Shown here piece after piece: positions 8,459-17,224 of a stretch of DNA of 64,000 bases. The notes under the pieces were generated by a model, which searched no databases, was not told where the DNA came from, and worked only from the letters and a program-made list of their open reading frames with translations. How positions within the stretch are numbered: the stretch's first letter is position 1; each line of letters begins with the position of its first letter. Both the position numbers and the translations under genes were made by a program. This DNA is from JAFEBO01 sp050730655 (GTDB lineage: Bacteria > Planctomycetota > Phycisphaerae > Phycisphaerales > UBA1924): contig JBOHNL010000004.1 in NCBI GenBank assembly GCA_050730655.1, forward strand, positions 62,001 to 126,000, given 5' to 3'.

Positions 8459-8812
8459 CTATGGCGTTGGCACGCGGCACAACTTCGGATCAATCGGAAT
8501 CGGCGTCCACGTTGCAACTCCCAAGGGGGAACGCGGTCCTTCGTGCGGCGTCAGATAGTCGATCGCGCCGTTCTCATACAGCCGGTACACGTAGGTCTTC
8601 CCGTCCTGCGCGGCGGAGGTCACGCCGATCACCTTCCACGGATCAACCACGCGAGGCGTGTAAAACAGCACCTGCTGGCCATCGGACACGTAAACAGCCG
8701 GTGGCGGAGCCGCGGCGAACATGGAAGCTGCGGCGAGAGTGCCGACAACTCCAACCGCGATCCCCAATGAAAAACGCCCGTCGCCCAAAATCGACTTCCG
8801 CAACGATCGCAT
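8459..8812 (-). CDS. Small membrane-anchored protein, paralogue of the 7063-7353 product
   Basis: 117 residues: an N-terminal hydrophobic segment (GIAVGVVGTLAAASMFAAA), a short YVSDGQQVLFYTP strand pair, then the shared domain KVIGVTS, KTYVYRLYENGAIDYL, RSPLGVATWTPIPID. Compared with its neighbour at 7063-7353 the conserved positions are Y-x-Y-R-x-Y-E-x-G-x-I-D, then S-P-x-G, W, and P/Q-I-P-I-D. The start at 8812 has GGAGA 9 nt upstream; the frame extends further upstream, but there it overlaps the hydrolase gene antisense to nothing conserved. Function unknown; the single N-terminal hydrophobic helix suggests attachment to, or export across, the inner membrane. Confidence 0.7.
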   Translation of the reverse strand: MRSLRKSILGDGRFSLGIAVGVVGTLAAASMFAAAPPPAVYVSDGQQVLFYTPRVVDPWKVIGVTSAAQDGKTYVYRLYENGAIDYLTPHEGPRSPLGVATWTPIPIDPKLCRVPTP

Positions 8813-8837
8813 GAATGAGTCTCCAGAAAAGTGTCCG

Positions 8838-10385
8838 TTACTTCGGAGCTTGCAGCGCGCCTGACGCCGAACCGGTTTGGCCGGGCACTTCTTTTTTCGC
8901 AGCTCCGACGGTCTTGGCAAGCCAATCCATAATCCGCCCCTCGGTCCACGCATAGAACGGGTTGAACCGCATCCGCATCATCAACCCAGATGAAATCGCG
9001 AGGATTCCGCGTTCGCCCCGCAGCGCCAGCGTCCCGAGTGGGAGCTTGGTCGCCGACTCTGTCGCCCCGTCGCCGTAGACGGGGTCGTTGGGCGGAATCG
9101 GCAGCGCCACGTGCGACAACGAAAAGATCCCCACCGGCCACGACGTGTGCATATCCACTTCGGCCACGTCGCCCCCGATTCGATCCCGCGCAAACAGTTC
9201 GGGAGAATTCGGCGTGCGGTTCGTTACCAGCGTTGCCGTAAACGGCAGGTCCGGTTTCTGCAGCCGCGGGCGTATCTGCTCTTCGAACGTGTTGTCCGTA
9301 AGCCCCTCAAGCCACGATGACCGGTTGATATCAAAGAGAATCAGTTCGCCCCGCCCCGGTGGTAGCCGATTCATCAGGACATCGAGCATGCGATACGCGA
9401 TCACGGTCGCATCCGCGGCGGACTGAACGACGAGCGTCGGTGGAAAATCCTTCATGCGTCCGTCCACCGCGAGCATCCCGATCGACTCTTCCACATGGCG
9501 CGTAATACGAAACGCCTGAAGGCTTGCGTTCACCGGCCACGAGGAGTACTTGAACGGATCAATCTCCGGCTCGATGCCGCTCCACGAGAGTTTCTTTTCG
9601 CCCGTGAGCCACGAAACCGCGGGGTACAACTCGGTGAACTCCGCCATCGGGGTGATCCCGATCATCGGCGAGATCAACACGAGCGCGTCGGGCCTCGGAC
9701 TTTTCCCTCCGGCGAGGAGCGACTCGCACACTTCATTCACGCAGAGTGCCCCGCCGTTGGAATATCCGACGGCAATGACCGGCAATCCGGGAGGCACGCG
9801 AGCGCGAAGTCCATCAAATGCGAGCTTCGTCGCCGCCGCCCAGTCGTTCCATGAAGACTCCGCCAGCGCCTTGGGAGATGTTCCATGCCCCGGGACACGG
9901 AGGCAGATCACGGTATAGCCCGCACTGTGAAGCCGTTCCGCCAGCGTGCGAAGCGAGTACGGCGCGTCCGAAAGCCCGTGAATCAGCAGCGCGCCGCCGA
10001 TCGGGTTTTTCGCCTCCGCGACAAACGTCCGGTTCCAGTTCCGATCCAGGATCGTTCTCGGATCGCACACCGATCCGATCTTGTACCGGGAGAATCGCCC
10101 CGCCACCTTCGGCGACCACTGGTCCTTGATCAGCGCGTCGAGTTCGGCGAAGACCTTGTCTTCCTGCTTCAGATAATCCGCAAACGTGTACCCCGGCTTC
10201 GCGTCAGTAGCCTGAAACTCCGACTTCGGCGCCCGCGTGTGCCAACCTTGCAGCGCGGGAAGGCTCTGCGCGAAGCGAGTCCACGCAAACACGACGCCGC
10301 CCGCGCCGACGAGCGCCAGCAGCACCGCAAAAATCAGTCCAAAGACGACCAGACGAACGGCTTGTCGGCGCGCGGCTTTGAGCAT
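8838..10385 (-). CDS. Membrane-anchored alpha/beta hydrolase
   Basis: 515 residues. The N-terminal helix (VRLVVFGLIFAVLLALVGAGGVVFAW) anchors the protein. The alpha/beta hydrolase core includes the oxyanion-side LLIHGLSDAPYSLRTLAERL, LRVPGHGTSP, and the nucleophile elbow VGYSNGGAL with Ser as nucleophile; the His/Asp partners are expected in the C-terminal half (TLVVQSAADATVIAYRM holds the likely Asp). Closest in style to lysophospholipase/serine aminopeptidase S33 proteins, i.e. a carboxylesterase or lipase-like enzyme of unknown substrate facing the periplasm. It follows the DUF2934 gene by 49 bp on the same strand and precedes the small paralogue by 25 bp. Confidence 0.8.
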   Translation of the reverse strand: MLKAARRQAVRLVVFGLIFAVLLALVGAGGVVFAWTRFAQSLPALQGWHTRAPKSEFQATDAKPGYTFADYLKQEDKVFAELDALIKDQWSPKVAGRFSRYKIGSVCDPRTILDRNWNRTFVAEAKNPIGGALLIHGLSDAPYSLRTLAERLHSAGYTVICLRVPGHGTSPKALAESSWNDWAAATKLAFDGLRARVPPGLPVIAVGYSNGGALCVNEVCESLLAGGKSPRPDALVLISPMIGITPMAEFTELYPAVSWLTGEKKLSWSGIEPEIDPFKYSSWPVNASLQAFRITRHVEESIGMLAVDGRMKDFPPTLVVQSAADATVIAYRMLDVLMNRLPPGRGELILFDINRSSWLEGLTDNTFEEQIRPRLQKPDLPFTATLVTNRTPNSPELFARDRIGGDVAEVDMHTSWPVGIFSLSHVALPIPPNDPVYGDGATESATKLPLGTLALRGERGILAISSGLMMRMRFNPFYAWTEGRIMDWLAKTVGAAKKEVPGQTGSASGALQAPK

Positions 10386-10434
10386 GTGTGCTGCATGCTA
10401 CACATTTACCCGTTTGGCACACCTGAAGGTCGGA

Positions 10435-10779
10435 TCAGCCTCCGCTGAAAAGCACCGGTGAGCGGCGCCCGTTGGCCCCGGCCGAGGCCGGAACTCCGGC
10501 TCCGCCCTGCACCGCCGGCTCCTGCGCACGCGAACCTGCACGCTCAGGAGAAGCCTGCGCCGCGGGCTGCCGACGCGCCGCCTCTGAGCGAAGTTCACGC
10601 TCTGCCTGCGCCCAATCAGCGTGCGAATCGCCGGACTGACCCTTGCGCGCAAGAAAAATGAAGTACGCGCGTTCACGAATTCGCTCCGCCGAGACGTCGC
10701 CTATTCCCGCGTGTAAACGGCTCTCGTGCGCAGCCTTCGACGCAAGAGATTCGGAGTTCTGAACGATGTTCGTCGCCAT
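10435..10779 (-). CDS. DUF2934 domain protein
   Basis: 114 residues. The middle part, RIRERAYFIFLARKGQSGD followed by SHADWAQAERELRSEA, is the short helical DUF2934 motif (IRxRAYxIW...DWxxAExEL). The C-terminal third is Ala/Gly/Pro rich and probably disordered. DUF2934 proteins are small and of unknown function; many occur near membrane or stress genes. The start is well supported: an AGGAGG ribosome binding site lies 6 nt before the ATG at 10779, whereas the longer frame to 10848 has none. Confidence 0.75.
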   Translation of the reverse strand: MATNIVQNSESLASKAAHESRLHAGIGDVSAERIRERAYFIFLARKGQSGDSHADWAQAERELRSEAARRQPAAQASPERAGSRAQEPAVQGGAGVPASAGANGRRSPVLFSGG

Positions 10780-11373
10780 GGATCCTCCTTGACCCAACCC
10801 GTGACTGAAGTCCGACATCGAAAAGCGAACGCGCCCTTCTGCGGCCACGCGCGTTTTTGCCCCGAGCGCTCAACGCGACGACCACAAGTTTGATGCACCC
10901 ACCGAGCAGCGCGATGCTCGTGGATCCGAAAATTAGCGACCGGTGATGAAGCCAGAATGATGCCGAACTGAACCTCGAACATTTTCGCGATCCGTTCGCA
11001 ACGAACGTTCTTCAAGCATGCCCTGGCTTCTCGCGTGCACGAGCCTGCGCCCTCCCCACCCGTATTTGCCAAGGCGTCGCCAGACCTTTCAATCAATTTT
11101 CCGGCCTTTGCAAAATTTCTCGAGCGCGTCATCTCTCGGCCCTGGCAAAAGGTGGAGTTACTGCTTTTTTGGGCCATACGTATTCGACAACGGCGCCCCA
11201 CTTTCAACTTTCAAATATTTCCGCTTACCCGTTCACTAGCAGCGACTTAGATTCATTTTGCACGACGGCGCAGTTACGGTTATTTCGGGCCATTGGCGCT
11301 TCGGCACCCCTCTGTAGAGGTCGCCCCCGCCCACAGCGCGGCCTCCACCTGTTTGTGGGCCGCGAGCAGCGCC
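10780..11373. other. Intergenic region between divergent genes
   Basis: 594 bp holding the promoters of the DUF2934 gene (minus) and the HTH-like gene (plus). A minus-strand open frame covers part of it but shows no family resemblance. A weak promoter-like pair TTGCAC (11258) with TATTTC 17 nt later precedes the plus-strand gene by ~90 nt. A T-run at ~11163-11168 lacks a clear stem. Nothing else seen. Confidence 0.4.
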
Positions 11374-12003
11374 ATGTCGATTACAGGCAACGAATCTCTC
11401 CAGATCGCCGATCCCGTTATCTCCGACTCAATCGCGAGCGAACTGATCCTCGACTTCTTGAGTTCAGAACAAAACGTGGCGCAGCTCGCGCGGCAGTACG
11501 GAATCCCGCTTTTCTCCCTCCTCCGCTGGTTCAAGTCCGATCTTGTCCGCCAGGCGCTCGACGACATCGAGGCGCTGCAAAAACATCGCCAGACTCTCGC
11601 CGCCGGTGCGGCGTCCCCACGTGCCATCTCGCGTCTGGTCGAGATGACCGAAAAGGAATCCGGCAAACTCGCAGTGAATGCCGCGACGGTACTCCTCCGA
11701 TTCGCGACATCTACCTCGCGTCCGACCAGGGCACAACGAGCGGATCACAAGCCGCCTCAATCAAAGTCGAAAGCCTCGGGCGATAGCCCGGTTGCCGAGC
11801 GCCCCGCGTCCGGCGGGGGTGCGCCGTCCACCACAGCCGAGCCGACCAGCACACCCAGGACGCCTGTCTTGCCTCCCCAACGCAACGAGTTTGCGCCGTC
11901 CATACTCGACGCGATCATCTGTCCGTCACTTCCACGGGTGGATCCCTGCCAAAAAGAAGAGCCGGGCGATTCCGCCCGGCTCCTTGGATCACAATCGTCT
12001 TGA
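11374..12003 (+). CDS. Hypothetical protein with HTH-like N-terminal domain
   Basis: 209 residues. Residues ~15-50 (ASELILDFLSSEQNVAQLA then RQYGIPLFSLLRWF) look like a helix-turn-helix of the kind used by recruiters or small-terminase-like DNA-binding proteins. A second helical stretch follows (AISRLVEMTEKESGKLAVNAATVLLRFA). From ~115 on the protein is Pro/Ser/Ala rich and likely disordered. Its last codons overlap the terminator of the convergent lipoprotein gene and the two stops are only 1 nt apart, so the disordered end may be a chance extension. Role unknown; a transcriptional regulator is one possibility. Confidence 0.55.
   Translation: MSITGNESLQIADPVISDSIASELILDFLSSEQNVAQLARQYGIPLFSLLRWFKSDLVRQALDDIEALQKHRQTLAAGAASPRAISRLVEMTEKESGKLAVNAATVLLRFATSTSRPTRAQRADHKPPQSKSKASGDSPVAERPASGGGAPSTTAEPTSTPRTPVLPPQRNEFAPSILDAIICPSLPRVDPCQKEEPGDSARLLGSQSS
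11951..11982 (-). terminator. Terminator of the LEA-like lipoprotein gene
   Basis: Perfect 10-bp stem GAGCCGGGCG/CGCCCGGCTC (11959-11968, 11973-11982), loop ATTC, followed on the minus strand by TTCTTTTT. It starts 22 nt after the lipoprotein stop and lies inside the 3' end of the plus-strand HTH-like gene. Confidence 0.85.
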
Positions 12004-12004
12004 C

Positions 12005-12451
12005 TTACTTCAGCTTGCTCATCAGATCGCTCACGGTGGTGTTGATCTTGCCAAGCTGTTCGCCCAGCGACGTGCTCAGCGAGCTCCACTTGTCGGCCGA
12101 CGCAGTCTTGAGATCGCCGAGCATCTTCTCAGCGCTCGAAAGCTGGGACTTCACCGAGTCCACGCCGCTCTTGAGCGACGACTTGAGCGGCTCAGCCTGC
12201 GAATCGACCTTCTTCGAAAGCTCATCAACCTTGGTCTTCGCCGCGTTAAACATGTCCGTGGCCTTGGTCACGGCGGAAGCCTGGAGTTCGCCGGCCTTGT
12301 CCTTCACGGCAGCCGCGGCATCAGTCGCCGTTGCCTTTGCGGCGTTCGTCATTTCCTTGGCCTTTGCCCCGGCCTTGTCGGCTTCCTCGCCGCAGGCGAC
12401 GAGACCAATTGAAAGCGCGACACATAATGAAGTTGCGAACAGATGTTTCAC
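12005..12451 (-). CDS. Lipoprotein with amphipathic apolipoprotein/LEA-like helices
   Basis: 148 residues. Lipoprotein signal MKHLFATSLCVALSIGLVACG with Cys20 as the lipidation site. The rest is a long run of amphipathic, Ala/Lys/Ser-rich 11-residue-like periods (AKEMTNAAKATATDAAAAVK, TDMFNAAKTKVDELSKKVDS, SLKSGVDSVKSQL) resembling apolipoprotein A/E or late-embryogenesis-abundant proteins. It is probably a surface- or membrane-associated helical protein, structural or stress-protective. The GTG start is preceded by a strong AAGGAGG at 5 nt. It has its own terminator. Confidence 0.75.
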   Translation of the reverse strand: MKHLFATSLCVALSIGLVACGEEADKAGAKAKEMTNAAKATATDAAAAVKDKAGELQASAVTKATDMFNAAKTKVDELSKKVDSQAEPLKSSLKSGVDSVKSQLSSAEKMLGDLKTASADKWSSLSTSLGEQLGKINTTVSDLMSKLK

Positions 12452-12574
12452 AGGAACCTCCTTCTTTGCCAGCGAAGCACACCCAAAGAATGCCCCCCGT
12501 TCGCGAGAAGCCGGGAGTGTGCGGATCGAATCGGAATGTGGACGCGCAGAGTCTAGCAGACGCGCCCACAGAGA

Positions 12575-13684
12575 TTACTTGGGAGAAGGAGGTACACCAT
12601 TTCCACGCTTCGCATCAATCTCGAGCGTGACGGGATAGTGATCCGAGCCGTAGCCTTCGGGCGGGGCTGTCGTCCGCCAATCCGCGCCTTCGGGGCGGGC
12701 GGGCATGCCGTAGATGAATTCCGAGTCGTTGACGAACTGCGATTTCAGATTCTTATTCAGCAGGATCAGGTCGATGCGCCGGCCCGACTCGTGCGAGATA
12801 TTCCGGGGTTCGGCCGCGTTGCGACCTGCAAAGACGTCAAACATGCCCGCATCGGTGTAGACCTTGCCGTTGGGATCGGTGACCATGCCGTTGAAGTCGC
12901 CGAGCACGGCGATGCGCGCCTTCGGATCGGCAGCTTCGATTTCCTTGACGATATCGACGACGCCCTTTGCTTCGGCAATGCGCCAGTAATCGGACCCGCG
13001 CCCTGACTTGTGATGGATGATGAGAAGCGTGACGACTTCGTCCTCGCCATCCTTCAGATTGAACGCGCTGGTCGGAATCTTGATATCGACACGCAGAGGC
13101 GTGCGTCGGAACTTGATCTCTTCGCCCGCGAGTGGATTCGGACGATTGCCATCGCGTGCGGGATGCTTGCCACCGATCTTGCGGTCGTTGTACGACTCGG
13201 TCTTCACGATCGGGAAACGAGACAGCACGGCGTTGTCAATGCCGCGCGGATCTTCGGATTCAACGAGCTGCACGTGGTCGTAGCCCATCCCTGCGAGGTA
13301 CTTGTCGCGGAACGCCTTGAGCACGTCGAGCGATTCGACCTCTTCGAGCGCGACGATGTCGGAATCAATTGCGCGAATGCCCGCCGCGATTGCTTCGCGC
13401 TCTTCCTGCGGCTTGATGGGGGCCGGATCGCCTTCATTGTGGGTGCGCGTGACCGGATCCGAATCAAACAGGTTCATCGTGTTGTATGTCGCGATGCGAA
13501 CCTGACCGGGAGTCCGCGGCTTGGCAGTTTTCTCACCGAATCGGACTGTTGAGCGATCGACTGTCTTTGCGACGGGGGTGGCAGGTGCCGGCTTTTCAAT
13601 TGCCGGCGCGACCTGAGCCAAGCACATGACGGGAGCCATCAGCACTGAAAGAAACACTGCCGCGAACGAGGCTGCAATTCTCAT
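12575..13684 (-). CDS. Exported endonuclease/exonuclease/phosphatase family protein
   Basis: 369 residues. Signal peptide MRIAASFAAVFLSVLMAPVMCLAQ, Pro/Ala/Lys linker, then the EEP (DNase I-like) fold: IATYNTMNLFDSD (metal Asn), IVALEEVESL (metal Glu), LLIIHHKSGRGSD (catalytic His), VLGDFNGMVTD (Asp/Asn), RRIDLILLN and GSDHYPVTLEI (Asp-His). All signature residues are present, so a metal-dependent phosphodiesterase or nuclease acting outside the cytoplasm is likely; extracellular nuclease or sphingomyelinase-like activity cannot be distinguished from sequence. GGAGA precedes the ATG. It is followed by the LEA-like lipoprotein gene 123 bp further on the same strand. Confidence 0.85.
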   Translation of the reverse strand: MRIAASFAAVFLSVLMAPVMCLAQVAPAIEKPAPATPVAKTVDRSTVRFGEKTAKPRTPGQVRIATYNTMNLFDSDPVTRTHNEGDPAPIKPQEEREAIAAGIRAIDSDIVALEEVESLDVLKAFRDKYLAGMGYDHVQLVESEDPRGIDNAVLSRFPIVKTESYNDRKIGGKHPARDGNRPNPLAGEEIKFRRTPLRVDIKIPTSAFNLKDGEDEVVTLLIIHHKSGRGSDYWRIAEAKGVVDIVKEIEAADPKARIAVLGDFNGMVTDPNGKVYTDAGMFDVFAGRNAAEPRNISHESGRRIDLILLNKNLKSQFVNDSEFIYGMPARPEGADWRTTAPPEGYGSDHYPVTLEIDAKRGNGVPPSPK

Positions 13685-13798
13685 CGGAATCTCCGTTTCA
13701 GTGGCGGATCGTACGAAGCGTGCCGAAAGCCGGCCAATGAAAAAACCCGCACCGCCGGAGCGTTGGGGGGTGAATTAGGAGCGGAACCGGAAAGCAGA

Positions 13799-14377
13799 TC
13801 AGTTTGCCACACGCGAGAATCGGTAGGTTGCTGAACCCTTCGGACCGGTCAGATCGATGGTCAGCCGATTCTCATTTTCAAAGCGAACAACCACGCTCGC
13901 GGCGCTTCCAGCGCTGTTGGCAGCCCGATACTCAAGTACAGAGCCGCCATTTTCTGCGCGCCCGATCAGACGGGTGATCGCAGGTGATGCATCGCCCCAA
14001 GCGGAGATAGTCATTCCCATTCCGGGTTCGGTGGCGAAGAGAATCGAACCTTCGTCACGCGAAGTGCGGCCGGAGAGCTGGCCGGAGGTCGTCTGCACGT
14101 CCATCATGACAAAGTAATTGTTGACAAGAACGCCTGCCGCGCGTCCGGTGACGTTGTTCGTCGCGCCACCATTTTCGCTCCACGAGCCTTCGAACCGCCA
14201 ATCCCCCACGAGCTTGCCAAGCAGGGCGCGATCTGCGTCCGCACGGGCGACCGTATACGACGAATCTGCCGCACAGCACGCAGGCGAACCGGTCTGACAT
14301 CCGCCAAGCCCGAGGGAGCCGGCGGCGACAATCGCGGCGATGCAGGCGCGTACCGCGCCGGATTTCATATTTACCAT
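13799..14377 (-). CDS. Hypothetical lipoprotein
   Basis: 192 residues. Lipoprotein signal with lipobox AAGSLGLGGC. The mature part starts with a Cys-rich bit (SPACCAADSS) and continues with LLGKLVGDWRFEGSWSENGG, VTGRAAGVLVNNYFVMMDV, GMTISAWGDASPAI and SVVVRFENENRLTIDL. The pattern of alternating strands beginning with L-x-G-x-W resembles small beta-barrel proteins of the DUF1579 or lipocalin-like kind, but the match is not strong. The start at 14377 overlaps the 3' end of the glycine-zipper gene by 7 nt and is preceded by GGAGG, so the two genes form a coupled pair. Role probably in the envelope. Confidence 0.6.
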   Translation of the reverse strand: MVNMKSGAVRACIAAIVAAGSLGLGGCQTGSPACCAADSSYTVARADADRALLGKLVGDWRFEGSWSENGGATNNVTGRAAGVLVNNYFVMMDVQTTSGQLSGRTSRDEGSILFATEPGMGMTISAWGDASPAITRLIGRAENGGSVLEYRAANSAGSAASVVVRFENENRLTIDLTGPKGSATYRFSRVAN

Positions 14378-14673
14378 TGTGAAGATCCTCCGTATCGCAT
14401 GTTCTGCTGGCTCTCCTGCGCACGACGATTTTGATCGCCGATGACACCTCCAACAACCGCGCCAGAGACGGCGCCGATCGCGGCGCCAGCCCCTGCGTTG
14501 CCGCTCAGTGACCCGATCGCCAAACCGCCCAGCGCGCCGACGGCGGCGCCTGAGAGGGCGCCCTGACCGGCGTTGTCGCAACCGCTGATCGTGAGGGCGA
14601 AGCCCGTGAAGAGACAACATGCGATGGGGAACGCCCCTCGCCGTTGCAGGATTGAAACCAGATTCGTTTTCAT
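14371..14673 (-). CDS. Glycine-zipper lipoprotein
   Basis: 100 residues. The lipobox is ALTISGC. Residues ~40-85 are a glycine zipper (GALSGAAVGALGGLAIGSL, GAGAAIGAVSGAVVGGVIGD), the kind found in SlyB/Pcp-type and OmpA-like outer-membrane lipoproteins, which pack into or against membranes. A polar tail NRRAQESQQNMRYGGSSQW follows. The start at 14673 removes an unlikely 14-residue extension. Its stop overlaps the next lipoprotein gene, indicating an operon of two envelope lipoproteins. Confidence 0.75.
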   Translation of the reverse strand: MKTNLVSILQRRGAFPIACCLFTGFALTISGCDNAGQGALSGAAVGALGGLAIGSLSGNAGAGAAIGAVSGAVVGGVIGDQNRRAQESQQNMRYGGSSQW

Positions 14674-14763
14674 GACCTTGCTCCGAAAGTCTTGCGCGGG
14701 TTTTACGCGGTGCACGTCCCGTTGCGCTTCACTATACCAATGTTCGGTCGGTGCTGGCGTGCG

Positions 14764-16059
14764 TCAGGTGGATTGCAGCACCGACGCTGCCGCGGCAAAT
14801 CCGCTTCGCGCGGCGCCTTCCATTGTCGCGGGCCAATCGGTCTTGGTGTAGTCGCCGGCCAGATAAGGTCCCCGACCGGATTCGGAGAGAACTGCCGGGC
14901 GCAGCGCCTCGAAGCCGGGGGTAAACGCGAAGGTCGCGCGACGCTCTTTCACGGGCCGGGCAAGTTCAAGCTGGGCATCCGCTGCCCGCGGGAAACGCAC
15001 GAGCAGATCGCGCAGCACGCGTTGGACGATCGCCTCCTGATCGAGACCCATCCAATCATCGGCGGCGCTGATGACCGCATGGACGACACGACCCGAATCG
15101 TCCTTGCGGAAGAGCCACTGCGTTTCGGCGCCGACAAGTACGGCGTGCGGCAGATGGAGTACGGGGCGATCAAAGAAGAGATGCACACCCAGAATCGGAC
15201 TGTGCGTCATGCGCGATATGGCGCCGAAGCGTTCATCGAGGTGCTTGAGGCCGTCGTCGGCAAAGAGGACGGCTTTTTCAAAGGGGAGAGCCGAGACGAC
15301 GGCATCGGCTTCGAGCGTGTGCCCGCTCGCGAGCGTTGCGGTCGTTGCATCGAAGTGCGAAACCGACTCGCCGAGCAGGATTTCTCCCCCGGAGTCGGCG
15401 ATGGCAGTCGTCGCGTGCTCGTAAATGCGCCCAAGCGGGACCGTCATGATTCCCATGCGAGATGCTCTCGCGCCCGCGAGAAAAGCCTGCTGAAACACCT
15501 GCAGCGCGGGCAGCGCGGATACGCGCTCGGATGTAAGATTGCATGCGCTGATGATGATCGGATCCCAGAATTTGGCTCGCTCGGATTCGTGCTGGCCAAG
15601 GTCGTCGAGCAATGCCGCGAAGGTCTGCGCTTGGTGTTCGACACGATTCAGAAACTGAAGCTGCGCGAGCGCAGTCGAAATACGCGCCTTCTCTGCAATC
15701 GTCAGAAACTTGGCACCGAGAAATGCCGGAAGCCCGTGCAGCGGCGCGGGCAGCGGAGCCGGTTTCAGAATGGTCGTGCGCCCGCCTTCTTCAACCCAAT
15801 ACTGCTCATCATCCCAGCGAATGAGATTCGACACGCCGAGCAACTCGCAGAGATGAAGATACGAATCGCAGCAGCCAAGCGTGACGTGCTGGCAATTGTC
15901 GAGCCAGAGGCCAGACTTGGCATCAAAGAACGACGAGGCTCGCCCGCCGAGGCGCTCGCGTGATTCGATGAGCGTGACACGAGCGCCCGCGTCGCAAAGC
16001 TTCAGCGCGGCGGCAATGCCGGCGATGCCGCCGCCGAGAATGAGAACGCGAGGCTTCAA
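14764..16059 (-). CDS. hpnE: Hydroxysqualene dehydroxylase HpnE
   Basis: 431-residue FAD-dependent amine oxidase/desaturase-like enzyme. N-terminal dinucleotide-binding motif VLILGGGIAGIAAALKL with downstream ESRERLGGRASSF. The C-terminal GPYLAGDYTKTDWPATMEGA followed by RSG is diagnostic for squalene-associated HpnE. In the HpnC/D/E route HpnE reductively removes the hydroxyl of hydroxysqualene to give squalene. It lies last in an hpnC-hpnD-hpnE series on the minus strand, 46 nt after hpnD. The squalene could feed hopanoids or sterols; no squalene cyclase or epoxidase is in the window. Confidence 0.92.
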   Translation of the reverse strand: MKPRVLILGGGIAGIAAALKLCDAGARVTLIESRERLGGRASSFFDAKSGLWLDNCQHVTLGCCDSYLHLCELLGVSNLIRWDDEQYWVEEGGRTTILKPAPLPAPLHGLPAFLGAKFLTIAEKARISTALAQLQFLNRVEHQAQTFAALLDDLGQHESERAKFWDPIIISACNLTSERVSALPALQVFQQAFLAGARASRMGIMTVPLGRIYEHATTAIADSGGEILLGESVSHFDATTATLASGHTLEADAVVSALPFEKAVLFADDGLKHLDERFGAISRMTHSPILGVHLFFDRPVLHLPHAVLVGAETQWLFRKDDSGRVVHAVISAADDWMGLDQEAIVQRVLRDLLVRFPRAADAQLELARPVKERRATFAFTPGFEALRPAVLSESGRGPYLAGDYTKTDWPATMEGAARSGFAAAASVLQST

Positions 16060-16105
16060 CGTCGAATGCTCCGCGGCACCCGCATTTTCAGTCGGACCGT
16101 GAGCC

Positions 16106-17131
16106 TCACTTCTGAGCCGCCTTGGGCTTGACGGCCGCCGTCAGCTTCGTTCGCTTGGCTTCTGCCGCGGCAGCGGTCTGGCGGCTGAGACCACGCATGT
16201 ACGCTGTCGCGGCGATCCATGCCTTTTTCGGCATCGAGAGGTGGACGGGCCGATCCGCGATCACCAACTTGGGCTTCCTCTCGATGCTGTCAAGGAGTCC
16301 GGAGTAAACGCGTGTGAGCCCGTCGAGTACGGCAAAGCAGGCCGGGTCGATCTTGTCGGCGAGCGGCGCGGACTGCGTGAGGTTTTTTCGCGCGTGCGCC
16401 GCGAGTTCGCGCACGGCGGCCTCGCAGCGAACAGGATCGCGCCACTGTCGGAGGCCATCTGCAATCAGGCCGCACTTACCGAGCAAATCGGCGGGAAAGT
16501 ACACGCGGCGGGGGGAGCGATCAAAGTCGGGCGCGAAGTCGCGGAGCACGTTGATGGTTTGCAGCGCGCGGCCGCGGGCTTTTGAGAGAGGTTCGATGTC
16601 TTCGAACCGCACGCCCTTCTTCAGCCCCCAGATGCTGATGCACATCAGGCCGACCGTTCCGGCGACGCGGTAGCAGTAGTCGTCGAATTGATCGAACGAA
16701 CCGATGGCGAACTCGGCGCCGGTCTTCTCCCCCACTTCGCGGCGCATGCCCTCGATCAAATCCTCGCACCAGCGCGGCTTGAACGCGCACGTGCGAAACG
16801 TCCACGCGACGGCGGGCCAGATCGTGGTGTCATCACCGGCGGGACAATTCGCAAACGCGTCAGTCGTCGATTTTTGAAATCGATCGAGGCCGACTCGCGC
16901 CTGTGCGGCGTCTGGCGTTTCGTCGGCGATGTCGTCGGCAAGACGGCTCCAGGCGTAGAGGGCATACATCTCGCCTCGACGCTGCTCGGGAGTCAGCTTG
17001 ATTGCGCGGTAAAACGAAGCCGCACGCTTTTGGGTGATTTCGCGGCAGATCTCCATCGAACGGCGAACTGGGCCGGGAGCCGAGGTCGTCCGGCTGAGTC
17101 GTTCGGGGATGGATTGATCGGTGCGAGCCAC
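16106..17131 (-). CDS. hpnD: Presqualene diphosphate synthase HpnD
   Basis: 341-residue member of the squalene/phytoene synthase family. The first Asp-rich motif is SRLADDIADETPDA; the second region is RDFAPDFDRSPRRVYFPADLL. The N-terminal ITQKRAASFYRAIKLTPEQRRGEM matches the HpnD/phytoene-synthase consensus. HpnD condenses two farnesyl diphosphates into presqualene diphosphate. The position between hpnC and hpnE decides the assignment over phytoene synthase. A C-terminal extension rich in Lys/Ala (TKLTAAVKPKAAQK) is unusual but plausible. The 93-nt gap after hpnC contains no terminator. Confidence 0.88.
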   Translation of the reverse strand: MARTDQSIPERLSRTTSAPGPVRRSMEICREITQKRAASFYRAIKLTPEQRRGEMYALYAWSRLADDIADETPDAAQARVGLDRFQKSTTDAFANCPAGDDTTIWPAVAWTFRTCAFKPRWCEDLIEGMRREVGEKTGAEFAIGSFDQFDDYCYRVAGTVGLMCISIWGLKKGVRFEDIEPLSKARGRALQTINVLRDFAPDFDRSPRRVYFPADLLGKCGLIADGLRQWRDPVRCEAAVRELAAHARKNLTQSAPLADKIDPACFAVLDGLTRVYSGLLDSIERKPKLVIADRPVHLSMPKKAWIAATAYMRGLSRQTAAAAEAKRTKLTAAVKPKAAQK

Positions 17132-17224
17132 GAGCCTGAGAGTATCGCCTTTTCGGATCGAGGCGTTCGCCGGGCTTGAAGCGGCGGGCCGACATGAAAT
17201 CGATCGCGATGAACGATGAGCGTG

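Noticed and set aside
10701..11207. 168-residue minus-strand frame upstream of the DUF2934 gene
   Set aside because: It overlaps the DUF2934 gene in another frame, shows no domain, and the strong AGGAGG belongs to the DUF2934 start.
14692..15963. 423-residue plus-strand frame
   Set aside because: Antisense to hpnE, whose motifs are unambiguous.
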